From Colwellia sp. (lineage in GTDB: Bacteria > Pseudomonadota > Gammaproteobacteria > Enterobacterales > Alteromonadaceae): DNA of 64,000 nt. The notes below the pieces were generated by a model. The model was not told the DNA's origin. It did no database searches and was given only the letters and a program-made list of their open reading frames with translations. Location of the stretch: the NCBI GenBank assembly GCA_013215655.1, contig JABSOX010000021.1, forward strand, positions 1 through 64,000. Reading direction: 5' to 3'. Of the stretch, positions 1-8,205 are shown piece by piece (the stretch's first letter is position 1; each line of letters starts with the position of its first letter). Position numbers and translations under genes: made by a program.

Positions 1-182
1 CCGGTTTCGAAATAACAGCGCTTAGGCAAATCGAAGGGGAAAGTGAAGTCGTCTCGATCGTTGAATGGAAATCCGATAAAATTACAGCTTCTCAGTTGTC
101 GGTTTTGTTCAAGTTTGAGGGTGAAAAAATCTACGAAGAGCGCTGGTTTATAGACACTGAACAATGGAAAAGTGCATTCTGA
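1..182 (+). CDS. NTF2/SnoaL-like protein, C-terminal fragment
   Basis: An open frame enters from the left edge (first full codon at base 3) and ends at TGA 180-182, giving about 59 residues. The fragment alternates short beta-strand-like stretches, ends in an ERWFIDTEQW segment and has the look of the C-terminal sheet of a nuclear-transport-factor-2/SnoaL-like fold, a small cone-shaped domain found in many unrelated enzymes and binding proteins. Nothing catalytic can be seen in this part, so no substrate can be proposed. The start codon and N-terminal half lie outside the window. GC is slightly higher than in the following intergenic DNA, as expected for coding sequence. The family call is tentative. 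Confidence 0.55.
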   Translation, partial: GFEITALRQIEGESEVVSIVEWKSDKITASQLSVLFKFEGEKIYEERWFIDTEQWKSAF

Positions 183-333
183 GTAGTAAAGAAACATACA
201 AGAATTTCAAGCGGAACTGCTAACCGTTTGACAGGTCATAACTCTAGCTATTGTGTTTAGCCCGCTTTGTCATTGTTAGCTTTAGCAGACTCATCATAAA
301 TATAAAAAGTGACCAGGTTTAGTTTTATATTTT

Positions 334-365
334 AGTTACATTGTCGGTGTGTTGACAATGTAACT
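334..365. other. 12-bp perfect inverted repeat
   Basis: AGTTACATTGTC (334-345) and its exact complement GACAATGTAACT (354-365) flank an 8-base loop. It lies between the end of the NTF2-like gene and the 3' end of the convergent secreted-protein gene. No good T-run follows on either strand, so it may be a weak bidirectional terminator or a structured RNA element. Confidence 0.4.
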
Positions 366-453
366 TGGACAATTATCGAAGGTTAAAATATAGAAGATGA
401 CTACCTGTTTGGTTGGGGTAAACAAGTAGTTTGTCGCTAAGAGAAATGTTGCT

Positions 454-1011
454 TTAAATATTAAAAATAGCTTTATGACATTGATAACTATTATCTTGGT
501 CATCAGGTGAAATAATATGAATTTGTTGATGCTCAAAGTCGCCAATTATTACTTGAAGAGACGTAACAAAGGTATCGGCAATTTTTCCTATTTTATCTCC
601 TTGTAATCCTAAGGCATCAAAGTCTTGTTGGTGTGCTGCCATTAATACATTAAGTTTTTCGACAACTTTCTCTTGTTGCTTAAGGTAGTCTTTATCGATG
701 TATAAACTTTGTTCTGTTTCTTGAAAAGCAAGAGCCGTTAACTCTTCAATTTGTGCTGAGTAACTTTCTAATTCGTTTTGTATTGCTGAAATAGGAATTT
801 CTAGTGAACTCATCTTTTTTTCTTCAACTTTAAGTGCAAGATATGCATCTATTTGTTCATTGTTCATTTCATATTCTTTAATAACCTGACAATTTTCTAT
901 AACTTGTATTTTATAGCCGTTTTGTGGTGTCTCGCTTTGATTGGCAAATACTGCGGTTGTTAATAAACATGTAACGATAATTGCAGGTGTAAATTTTTTT
1001 AATAAAGTCAT
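454..1011 (-). CDS. Secreted protein of unknown function
   Basis: 185 residues. A Sec signal peptide is clear: MTLLKK, a hydrophobic stretch, and an AVFA-N cleavage site near residue 23. The mature part is mostly helical and acidic, with a long heptad-like region (about residues 60-135) that could form a coiled coil. Two cysteines are left after cleavage, one near the N-terminus (ENCQV) and one near the C-terminus (YQCHK), which could form a disulfide in the periplasm. I do not recognise a family. The gene is monocistronic, with 118 bp of AT-rich DNA between it and the MATE gene downstream on the same strand's upstream side. Function unknown. Confidence 0.7.
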   Translation of the reverse strand: MTLLKKFTPAIIVTCLLTTAVFANQSETPQNGYKIQVIENCQVIKEYEMNNEQIDAYLALKVEEKKMSSLEIPISAIQNELESYSAQIEELTALAFQETEQSLYIDKDYLKQQEKVVEKLNVLMAAHQQDFDALGLQGDKIGKIADTFVTSLQVIIGDFEHQQIHIISPDDQDNSYQCHKAIFNI

Positions 1012-1130
1012 AGTGAAGCCCCGTTATTAGTCATTTAGTTTTCAGTAATTAACTAGTAAGTAGGACTGTTGTATTAAATAGTTTGAAATTAACTCATTTT
1101 AATTTTAATTATTTATACCAATAATAGATC

Positions 1131-2507
1131 TTAGGCCGTAAGTTCATCATTATCTAAATCAGTAGTTTTTGATGTAGGTAGTCGCTTGGCAAATTCCCTG
1201 CGTAGTAGATAAAAGCTCAAACATGCTTGCAGGCATACGGTAGTTACCGAAATATACCAAAGATGTTTTATTTCAAAACCGCTTTGTTGTGATAACCATA
1301 ATGCAGGAATTACAAATGTGATTAAACGTGTTGCGGTGCTAATAAGCGCTGGCCATGTATTGCCCATCGCTTGAAATAACCCTGAACAGGTAAAAACAAG
1401 ACCTGAAGGAATAAAGTTAAAGCAGATGATTTGCAAGAAAGTGATACTGAAAATTAGTACATTTTTATCTTCAGTGAAACTCTGTAAAAGTAATGGTGTT
1501 TGCCATAAACATAACAAGGTTATAAGCAGCATCAATGAACAAGTCATAATGGTTGCCCAAGTAAAAGTATCTTTAACTCGTTGATATTTTTTTGCGCCAA
1601 AGTTTTGTCCGGCAACAGCCGGCGCTGCAAATGCTAGCGCCATTGCGGGTAAAAATAACGACTGCATTATTCGAGAGCCGAGCCCAAAACCTGCTTGGGC
1701 ATCAGCACCAAATTGTTGAATTAACCAGTAAATAGTGCTCATGTAGGCGAACATTAAAAAGAATTCTCCACCTGAAGGAAAGCCAATAGCAAGAATTTTT
1801 TTTATGCAGCTAACGTCAGGCTGCCATAGTGAGAACTCCACAGAAATATACTTATCGGCATGTTTAAAGTAATACCAAATTAGTACTACAGCAAATACTA
1901 CGGAAATAGAACTTGAAAGTCCTGCTCCCGCTATACCCATTGCATAACCTGTACCCCAACCCGCAATTAACATTGGTGAAAAAATAATATTGATAAATAC
2001 TGAGGCCATTTGAATAATCATGATAGGTTTTACAATACCGGTACCACGTAAGGCTGCACTCATTGCCACCATAGGAAACTGTAATGCCATGCATGGTATA
2101 AACCAATAGAGGTAGGTGAGCCCCTCTTTAACAGTTGCTTGGTCATTTGAAACAAGATTAAGGTAGTTTTCTGCACCTAAATAACCGGCAATACAAACAA
2201 GTATGCCAACAATGCTGGCAATCATCATCGATTGGTTAAAAGCTAAATTTGCATCAGCTTTATCTTTACGACCTACAGCATGAGAGACAATAGCAGCAGT
2301 ACCAACATTTAAAACTTGGGTGAGAGCAAAGATTAAGAACATTGCATTACCCGCTAAACTTAACCCTGCTAGCGATGCTCCACCTAGTTTCCCGACAAAA
2401 TATAGATCAACTAGAAAATAAAGTGTTTGTACAAACATGCCTATCATCATTGGCATGGCCATGGTGATTAAATGTTTAGGAATTGAGCCTTGGGTAAGAT
2501 CTTTCAT
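1131..2507 (-). CDS. MATE family efflux transporter
   Basis: 458 residues with about 12 hydrophobic membrane segments in two homologous halves. The opening segment (IPKHLITMAMPMMIGMFVQ, then a VDLYFVGKLGG loop) is characteristic of the multidrug and toxic compound extrusion family. MATE proteins sit in the inner membrane and export cationic or amphipathic compounds using Na+ or H+ gradients. The length is normal for a complete protein. The C-terminal tail is hydrophilic. The ATG at 2507 is the natural start, although no strong ribosome binding site precedes it. It is transcribed away from the GNAT gene, with about 220 bp of shared upstream DNA. The drug substrate cannot be read from sequence. 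Confidence 0.92.
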   Translation of the reverse strand: MKDLTQGSIPKHLITMAMPMMIGMFVQTLYFLVDLYFVGKLGGASLAGLSLAGNAMFLIFALTQVLNVGTAAIVSHAVGRKDKADANLAFNQSMMIASIVGILVCIAGYLGAENYLNLVSNDQATVKEGLTYLYWFIPCMALQFPMVAMSAALRGTGIVKPIMIIQMASVFINIIFSPMLIAGWGTGYAMGIAGAGLSSSISVVFAVVLIWYYFKHADKYISVEFSLWQPDVSCIKKILAIGFPSGGEFFLMFAYMSTIYWLIQQFGADAQAGFGLGSRIMQSLFLPAMALAFAAPAVAGQNFGAKKYQRVKDTFTWATIMTCSLMLLITLLCLWQTPLLLQSFTEDKNVLIFSITFLQIICFNFIPSGLVFTCSGLFQAMGNTWPALISTATRLITFVIPALWLSQQSGFEIKHLWYISVTTVCLQACLSFYLLRREFAKRLPTSKTTDLDNDELTA

Positions 2508-2730
2508 AGGGGAAACTGTCCGTAGAATAAGAGATAAAGAGTTGCTCTAAATTGAGCAAGGTATTTTATCTTTTGATTTAAAATAGAACAATAGATTTTT
2601 TAAATTTACTTAACCCGAGCTAAGGTTTTTTTACAGAAATAATTATCAATTTAGTACCAGTTCCCGTAAATTCATATTCTTATAAATCAATTTCAATTGA
2701 TAGAAACCCTTCATGGAAAAATAAAATAAA

Positions 2731-3273
2731 ATGAATCTACGTATTGCCATATTAGATGATTTAGACAATATAGCTCATTTACATGCAACAAGTTGGCAAG
2801 AAAATTACAATGAAGTATTGGCTGAATCTTACCTTAAAAAAGAGGTATTTAAAGATAGGTTAGCTGTTTGGACTGAACGATTAAATAATCCAGTAGAAAA
2901 TCAATTGGTTTTAGTCATTGAACAATATGAAGCCGATAAAACAAATATATTTTGTGGCTTCATTTGTGTTTATGGTAATAACCATCAGCAGTATGGCACT
3001 ATTATCGATAACCTTCATATCACTGGTGATTCGAAAGGCAAAGGGCTGGGAACTCAGTTAATTTCCGCAGCTGCTCAATGGGCAGATAAACACTATCAAG
3101 ATTCGGGTATTTATCTTGAGGTGCTTGAGTGTAATCATAAGGCTAGAGGGTTTTATGAAGCACTGGGTGCAAAAAATGAAGCGACAGCTTATTGGTATAC
3201 ACCTTGTGAAAATAAAGTTAAAGAATTTATTTATGCTTGGTCAATGCCTAAAGAATTAATAAAAAATAACTAG
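2731..3273 (+). CDS. GNAT family N-acetyltransferase
   Basis: 180 residues. The GNAT acetyl-CoA signature is visible around residues 100-115: the IDNLHITGDSKGKGLGTQL strand-loop-helix corresponds to motif A (R/Q-x-x-G-x-G/A), followed by motif B with LEVLECNHKARGFYEALGA, the usual N-x-x-A-x-x-F-Y-E helix. It is a cytoplasmic enzyme that moves an acetyl group from acetyl-CoA to an amine of unknown identity. The start ATG at 2731 follows an A-rich leader without a strong Shine-Dalgarno. The VOC gene follows after 27 bp and is probably co-transcribed, which fits a small detoxification or resistance pair. Confidence 0.88.
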   Translation: MNLRIAILDDLDNIAHLHATSWQENYNEVLAESYLKKEVFKDRLAVWTERLNNPVENQLVLVIEQYEADKTNIFCGFICVYGNNHQQYGTIIDNLHITGDSKGKGLGTQLISAAAQWADKHYQDSGIYLEVLECNHKARGFYEALGAKNEATAYWYTPCENKVKEFIYAWSMPKELIKNN

Positions 3274-3300
3274 CCCTGTAAATATAAGGAAGTAAAGAAA

Positions 3301-3693
3301 ATGAAATTTGGTTATACCATTGTATATGTTAAAGATGTGGCGAAATCATTATCGTTTTATGAAAATGCGTTTGCTTTTAAAACGAAGTTTTTACACGAGT
3401 CTAATGATTATGGTGAATTGGATACCGGAGCAACTACTTTAGCTTTTGCATCTTATGAACTCGGAGATGCGAACTTTAATGGCCAATATATAAAAGGTTG
3501 TTTAGATGAAAAACCTTTTGGCATTGAATTAGCTTTTGTTAGTGATAACGTGCCTGAAGCCTATAGAACCGCACTTAAAGCTGGAGCTGTTTCAATCAAA
3601 GAGCCAGAGCGCAAACCTTGGGGGCAAGTTATTGCTTATGTTCGCACACTTGATGGTGAATTAATTGAGCTATGTTCGCCAATACAAGCATAA
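3301..3693 (+). CDS. VOC (glyoxalase/bleomycin resistance) family protein
   Basis: 130 residues, the usual size of a two-module vicinal-oxygen-chelate protein. It opens with FGYTIVYVKDVAKSLSFYENAF (first beta-alpha-beta module) and ends with a second module containing GQVIAYVRTLDGELIELCSP, where the DGELIEL segment carries the typical metal-ligand glutamate. VOC proteins act either as metal-dependent lyases/dioxygenases or as binders that sequester antibiotics; the sequence does not decide between them. A Shine-Dalgarno-like AAGGAAG lies just upstream of ATG 3301. It lies 27 bp after the GNAT gene, probably in one operon. Confidence 0.88.
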   Translation: MKFGYTIVYVKDVAKSLSFYENAFAFKTKFLHESNDYGELDTGATTLAFASYELGDANFNGQYIKGCLDEKPFGIELAFVSDNVPEAYRTALKAGAVSIKEPERKPWGQVIAYVRTLDGELIELCSPIQA

Positions 3694-3726
3694 AGTAAAC
3701 GTTTACCTTTATGGGTGAACTCATAA

Positions 3727-3754
3727 TAAAAAGTAAAAAGTAAAAAGTAAAAAG
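3727..3754. repeat. Heptanucleotide tandem repeat, 4 copies
   Basis: Four exact copies of TAAAAAG in a row, upstream of the sigma-factor gene. A run of this kind can slip during replication and alter spacing in a promoter region. Confidence 0.85.
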
Positions 3755-3831
3755 AATTCGAAGGATTTTTTTATTAACTTACTCTAATGACTTAACAATA
3801 GTAAAATGCTGGTTATAACGGCATTTTTAGT

Positions 3832-3883
3832 GGATATGCTTGGTAGATATGTTTGGTAAATATGTTCAGTAAATATAGTACAG
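3832..3883 (+). repeat. Imperfect 13-bp tandem repeat over the sigma-factor start
   Basis: Four 13-base units (3832-3844, 3845-3857, 3858-3870, 3871-3883) share the pattern rrATATGyTTGGT; the fourth is the most divergent. The first three carry an ATG (3836, 3849, 3862). Because 13 is not a multiple of three, each ATG is in a different frame and only the one at 3862 continues into the sigma factor. The other two open 7-codon reading frames that stop within the array. Confidence 0.75.
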
Positions 3884-4476
3884 ACAAAAGACTCGTTAAA
3901 AAGCTCCTTAAAGGAGATGAGGCGAGTTTTGATATTTTTTATGAAGAATACTTTGATAAACTCTATCGATTTGTCTTATCTCGTGTTGATCATCAACATC
4001 ACATTGCTGAAGATATTGTGCAAGGTAGTTTATGTAAAGCAATCGACAAGCTACATACCTTTAGGGCGGAAGCTAGCTTGTTAACGTGGTTATGTACTTT
4101 TTGTCGTTATGAGCTGAGTGCATATTTTAAAGCGGACAACCGTCAACCTTCATTACTCGATGACTGCCCCGAAATCAGCGCTCAAATTGAATCACTGACC
4201 ATCGCGTTACAGCATCAACCAGAGAATAACCTTTTACAGCAAGAACTTAATAAAATAGTGCATTTAACTCTTGATAGCTTACCTGAACGTTATGCCCGAG
4301 TCGTTGAGCTTAAATATATTCAGGGTTGCTCAGTTAAAGAAATTGCGATCACCATGGATGTTACTGCAAAAGCGGTTGAATCCTTATTATCACGTGCTAG
4401 ACCGGTATTCGAAGATGTTTTTTTTAGTCTCAGCGGCGGTAGTAAGTTATTTAATGAACAACAGGTTAAAAGCTAA
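3862..4476 (+). CDS. ECF-type RNA polymerase sigma factor (FecI-like context)
   Basis: About 204 residues from ATG 3862; a TTG nine bases upstream is an alternative in-frame start. Region 2 lies near residues 20-90 (ASFDIFYEEYFDKLYRFVL then HIAEDIVQGSL and a TWLCTFCRYEL segment for -10 recognition). Region 4 lies near 135-190 (LDSLPERYARVVELKY then the helix-turn-helix CSVKEIAITMDVTAKAVES). There is no region 1 or 3, so it belongs to the extracytoplasmic-function group. Its stop overlaps the FecR start (TAATG), and a TonB receptor with signalling domain follows, the classic arrangement for surface signalling. It probably directs transcription of this uptake locus. Confidence 0.9.
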   Translation: MFSKYSTDKRLVKKLLKGDEASFDIFYEEYFDKLYRFVLSRVDHQHHIAEDIVQGSLCKAIDKLHTFRAEASLLTWLCTFCRYELSAYFKADNRQPSLLDDCPEISAQIESLTIALQHQPENNLLQQELNKIVHLTLDSLPERYARVVELKYIQGCSVKEIAITMDVTAKAVESLLSRARPVFEDVFFSLSGGSKLFNEQQVKS

Positions 4477-5474
4477 TGACTAATCAACAAAGTAAAGTGC
4501 GACCAGCGCAAGAACAAAAATCAAGTCAAGGAGATGCTTTACCTGAACTCTTACGCCATGTACAAGCGAGAGAAAACGCTCCAGAGCAAACGAAACAACG
4601 TATAAAACATCAGTTAAAAGTTCATTGGTGCGAAAAAAACAAACAACGTAATAAAGTTAAACCTTGGTTGATGTTTGGTTCGATGGCGACAGCAATGAGT
4701 TTAGTCATTGGTATTGTTTTTACGCAATTTACGATGACAACAAATGTCATGTTAACCACTGTCTATCTTGAAAATATACAAGGCTTAGTGAAAACCAGCG
4801 GCTTAAATATTAATAACCAAGAACTTGTCGCTGGCGCTATGGTCGAAACTTTTGCTGATGGCTATGCAACATTAACTTTGCAAACAGGCGGGAATTTAAG
4901 GCTTAATCACAATTCTCAATTAATTATCAATGAAAATAATGAGTTTACGCTTTCATACGGTACGGTTTATTTTGACTCAGGATTTGAGCAAAGTAAAAAA
5001 GTGCCAATTACACTGCATACCATTCATGGCAATATACAAGACATTGGAACGCAATTTGAAGTGAGTAGTCATCGCGATGGAATTCAAATAAGTGTACGTG
5101 AAGGACAGATAAATTTAGACAGTGGTGAAAGTATTAAGTCATTGTATGCAGGATATCAATTGGTCAGTGATAAAGCAGGGCTATTTCAGCAATACGAAAT
5201 TTTACCGACAAGCTCAAATTGGCAATGGGTAAATAATGCCGCACCTAAGTTTATGCTTGAAGGCAGAGATCTCTATCAATTTCTAATCTGGATCACCAGA
5301 GAGCATGGTATAACACTTGTTTTTAGAAATGACCATATTGAAAAGCTGAGTAAAGTGGTTACATTGCACGGTGATATTAATAACCTAACGCTAGAGCAAG
5401 CATTGTCTACGGTATTTTCTACGACTGAGTTAAAATATATGCTGACGCAAGATAAATTGGAAGTCTATCGATAA
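4476..5474 (+). CDS. FecR-type anti-sigma regulator with C-terminal STN-like domain
   Basis: 332 residues. Residues 1-60 are hydrophilic and cytoplasmic, with many Lys/Gln, and would bind the sigma factor. One membrane segment follows (about 65-88, WLMFGSMATAMSLVIGIVF). The periplasmic FecR domain (about 105-215) has the usual GNLRLNHNSQL and HGNIQDIGTQFEV strands. The last 75 residues (RDLYQFLIWITREHGITLVF to the end) look like an STN-type secretin/TonB short domain, similar to the C-terminal domain of Bacteroidetes-type FecR proteins. The start overlaps the sigma-factor stop, so translation is coupled. It should relay receptor occupancy across the inner membrane. Confidence 0.87.
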   Translation: MTNQQSKVRPAQEQKSSQGDALPELLRHVQARENAPEQTKQRIKHQLKVHWCEKNKQRNKVKPWLMFGSMATAMSLVIGIVFTQFTMTTNVMLTTVYLENIQGLVKTSGLNINNQELVAGAMVETFADGYATLTLQTGGNLRLNHNSQLIINENNEFTLSYGTVYFDSGFEQSKKVPITLHTIHGNIQDIGTQFEVSSHRDGIQISVREGQINLDSGESIKSLYAGYQLVSDKAGLFQQYEILPTSSNWQWVNNAAPKFMLEGRDLYQFLIWITREHGITLVFRNDHIEKLSKVVTLHGDINNLTLEQALSTVFSTTELKYMLTQDKLEVYR

Positions 5475-5482
5475 TACACTTT

Positions 5483-8137
5483 ATGCTGATACGTTTTTTT
5501 ACACGCTATAGCCTCGCCCTGACTCTGTTAGGGCTTTTGTGTATTATGAGCTTTTCAATTTCGGCAAAAACTAGCGAATCTAACGTCACTGAACTTAACG
5601 TTAGTAAATCTAAACTCACTGAACCTAAATATCATTATTCCGGCAAAACATTACTGGACGTTTTACAGCATTTAAATCAGCGCGATTATAAAATAATTTA
5701 CAGCAGTGAACAAATTCATCGTGGGATGAAAGTTAAAAACGAACCTGTATTGTTAAATGGATCATCCTTAGTTAAAGAGTTGCTCTTGCCATTTAACTTA
5801 ACCCTTAAACAAGGACTAAATAAGCGTTCTATTATTGTAGCTTTACCGGCAATAAAAAATGACTTCTCTCTTGGTATTACTATTTTTGATGAGCTCAGTA
5901 AACCAATGAATAACGAGGTAAGTCTTACCTTAATTAAGCAAAATAACGAAAGTAATAAAACCAATACAGCTAAGCTTTTGCGCAAAGTTATTACTACACA
6001 AACAGGACTTGCTAGCTATCATAATCTGAATAAAGGTAGTTATACTTTATCTATTTCAGCAATTGGATATTTAACAGAAATAATAAAACCTATCTTGTTT
6101 ACCACAACTAGCGATAAGAAAAAGAACATCAAAATTAATCTGGCGAGATTACCCATTGAAAAATTTGTTGTTTCAACTAGCCAATTCAATATTGATTATG
6201 CGCAAACTTCAGATAAAAAGTTTATGAGTCAGGATGATCTTGAGCAAATTTCACACCTTGCCAGTGACGTTAATCGAGCGGTTGCTAATATTCCGGGCGT
6301 TGCCGGTGGAGATGTTTCTGCCCGTATAAATATTCGTGGTGGCACAAGTCATGAAAATGTATTTTTATTGGATGGTATGCCTTTGTATGATCCCTTTCAT
6401 ATGAAAGAAGCAGGAGGACTATTTGGCATTGTCGACTCTTTTACTATTAGTCATGCACAAATCATCACGGGTGGCGCTCCAGTAGAGTTTGGTGATCATT
6501 TAAGCGGAGTGATTAACGTATCTTCGCAAGATTGGCAGCAAGAAACACCTTGGGCTGTAGGGATAAATTTCCTTGATTTGAAAGTTAAAGGCAGTGGTCA
6601 GTTTAAAGATAGTGAAAATAATTGGTTTTTTTCAGCACGAAAAGGTTTTTTAGGGGCTGTTAGTGCAACTTCGGATGTGGAGTTAGATAACTATAAACCT
6701 CTATACGGGGACGCTTTTGGTAAAGTTAATATCAACCTATCAGATAATACTTCATTGTCGTGGCACTCATTAATCACTCAAGATAGCCATTCTTGTATAG
6801 AAAAGTGCATCAACGGCAGTGATGGTACGTCAATAAGTTCATATAATTGGCTTACCTTAAAGAATAAATGGCTAGATAATTTATCGAGCTCATTTTTGTT
6901 AGGTTATGGTGACCTCGAAAACAATCGTAATGGTTATGATGCATACGATAATAATCAAGGGTTCTCCGCTATAGATGATCGACTTAATTGGTCTTTTATT
7001 GTTACCAAACAAAGTGTGCAGTATAAAGTATCTAGCAATCAAATTATAAAAGCGGGTATTGAAGCTAAATGGCAACAGGCTGAATATAAATATGTTGTTG
7101 CTTATCAAAAATATAACCCTTTTATTGCGCTGTCTCAGCAAGAGGGCACTTTTGAGCGAAAGAGTAGACTGAACATTAAGGGTAATACTTATGGAGCTTA
7201 CCTCTCAGATTTGTTTAAAATCAATCAGTCCTTTACTGCCGAAGTTGGATTGCGTTGGGATAAACAAACGTATACAGATGAGCAACAACTTAGCCCAAGA
7301 ATTAACCTTGATTATTTAACTGAAAATGGTAGCAATTATAAAATCTCTTGGGGAATATATCAGCAGGCACAAGGTATTCATCAATTATTTATTGAAGACG
7401 ATGAAAACTCTTTCCATTCGGCCCAACAAGTAAGGCAAATCAACTTTTCATATCAAGCACAATTGATCAAAGGATATGATTATAAAGTGAGTCTCTACCA
7501 TAAAAAATATGATGAGCCGCTACCTCGTTATGAAAATATTTTTGGCGGAGAGACCTTTATTTTCGAAAGTAGTGTTGATCGTACCTTAATTACTCCCCAA
7601 GAAGCCACAACAAAAGGGCTTGAAATTGTTTTACAAAATAGCCACAACAACAAATTTAATTGGTGGTTAGGTTATTCACTCAGTAAGGCTGAAGAACAAA
7701 TTAATGGCCATACTGTACCTAGACGGTGGCAGCAAAAGCATACAGCAAACTTTTCACTAAGTTATCAATTCTCTCCATCGTGTAATATTAACTTGTATGG
7801 TAATTATCATACCGGTTGGAAAAATACATCAATAGCTTTTAATCAACTCACCCCGAGGGAAGATAGTAATAAACCCTTTTTAAAATTTGGCAAACTTTAT
7901 CAAAATACTTTTTCAGATTATTTTAGAGTAGACTTTAGAGTGGGATGTGAAACACATTTAAATCATGGACGATTACGTTATTTTTTTGAAGCTATTAATG
8001 TTTTAAATAGAGACAATACTTCGGGTGTAGCAGATGCTGCAGAATTTCTCACTGCGACAAAGTTTCGTGGCTCAAATGCTGATGATGGCAATTATATTCC
8101 TTTTATCCCATCATTTGGTATTATTTGGCAGTTTTAA
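5483..8137 (+). CDS. TonB-dependent signalling receptor with STN domain
   Basis: 884 residues. After a signal peptide ending near SFSISAK there is an STN domain (about 50-120, TLLDVLQHLNQRDYKIIYS then VKELLLPFNLTLKQG) and a carboxypeptidase-regulatory-like beta-sandwich (about 128-225). The plug domain follows (from FVVSTSQFN; NIRGGTSHENVFLLDGMPL) and then a 22-strand barrel ending in aromatic Phe, as outer-membrane proteins do (GIIWQF). It starts 8 bp after the FecR gene. The STN domain would contact FecR in the periplasm. The plug closely resembles that of the receptor at 9362-11458. The ligand is unknown; no metal-binding hint is obvious. Confidence 0.92.
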   Translation: MLIRFFTRYSLALTLLGLLCIMSFSISAKTSESNVTELNVSKSKLTEPKYHYSGKTLLDVLQHLNQRDYKIIYSSEQIHRGMKVKNEPVLLNGSSLVKELLLPFNLTLKQGLNKRSIIVALPAIKNDFSLGITIFDELSKPMNNEVSLTLIKQNNESNKTNTAKLLRKVITTQTGLASYHNLNKGSYTLSISAIGYLTEIIKPILFTTTSDKKKNIKINLARLPIEKFVVSTSQFNIDYAQTSDKKFMSQDDLEQISHLASDVNRAVANIPGVAGGDVSARINIRGGTSHENVFLLDGMPLYDPFHMKEAGGLFGIVDSFTISHAQIITGGAPVEFGDHLSGVINVSSQDWQQETPWAVGINFLDLKVKGSGQFKDSENNWFFSARKGFLGAVSATSDVELDNYKPLYGDAFGKVNINLSDNTSLSWHSLITQDSHSCIEKCINGSDGTSISSYNWLTLKNKWLDNLSSSFLLGYGDLENNRNGYDAYDNNQGFSAIDDRLNWSFIVTKQSVQYKVSSNQIIKAGIEAKWQQAEYKYVVAYQKYNPFIALSQQEGTFERKSRLNIKGNTYGAYLSDLFKINQSFTAEVGLRWDKQTYTDEQQLSPRINLDYLTENGSNYKISWGIYQQAQGIHQLFIEDDENSFHSAQQVRQINFSYQAQLIKGYDYKVSLYHKKYDEPLPRYENIFGGETFIFESSVDRTLITPQEATTKGLEIVLQNSHNNKFNWWLGYSLSKAEEQINGHTVPRRWQQKHTANFSLSYQFSPSCNINLYGNYHTGWKNTSIAFNQLTPREDSNKPFLKFGKLYQNTFSDYFRVDFRVGCETHLNHGRLRYFFEAINVLNRDNTSGVADAAEFLTATKFRGSNADDGNYIPFIPSFGIIWQF

Positions 8138-8205
8138 GTTAGCTCTAAGTTAGCTCTAATTTATGTTTAAATTTGTTCTTTACCAAAGATTAAAGGAGTT
8201 ACCGC

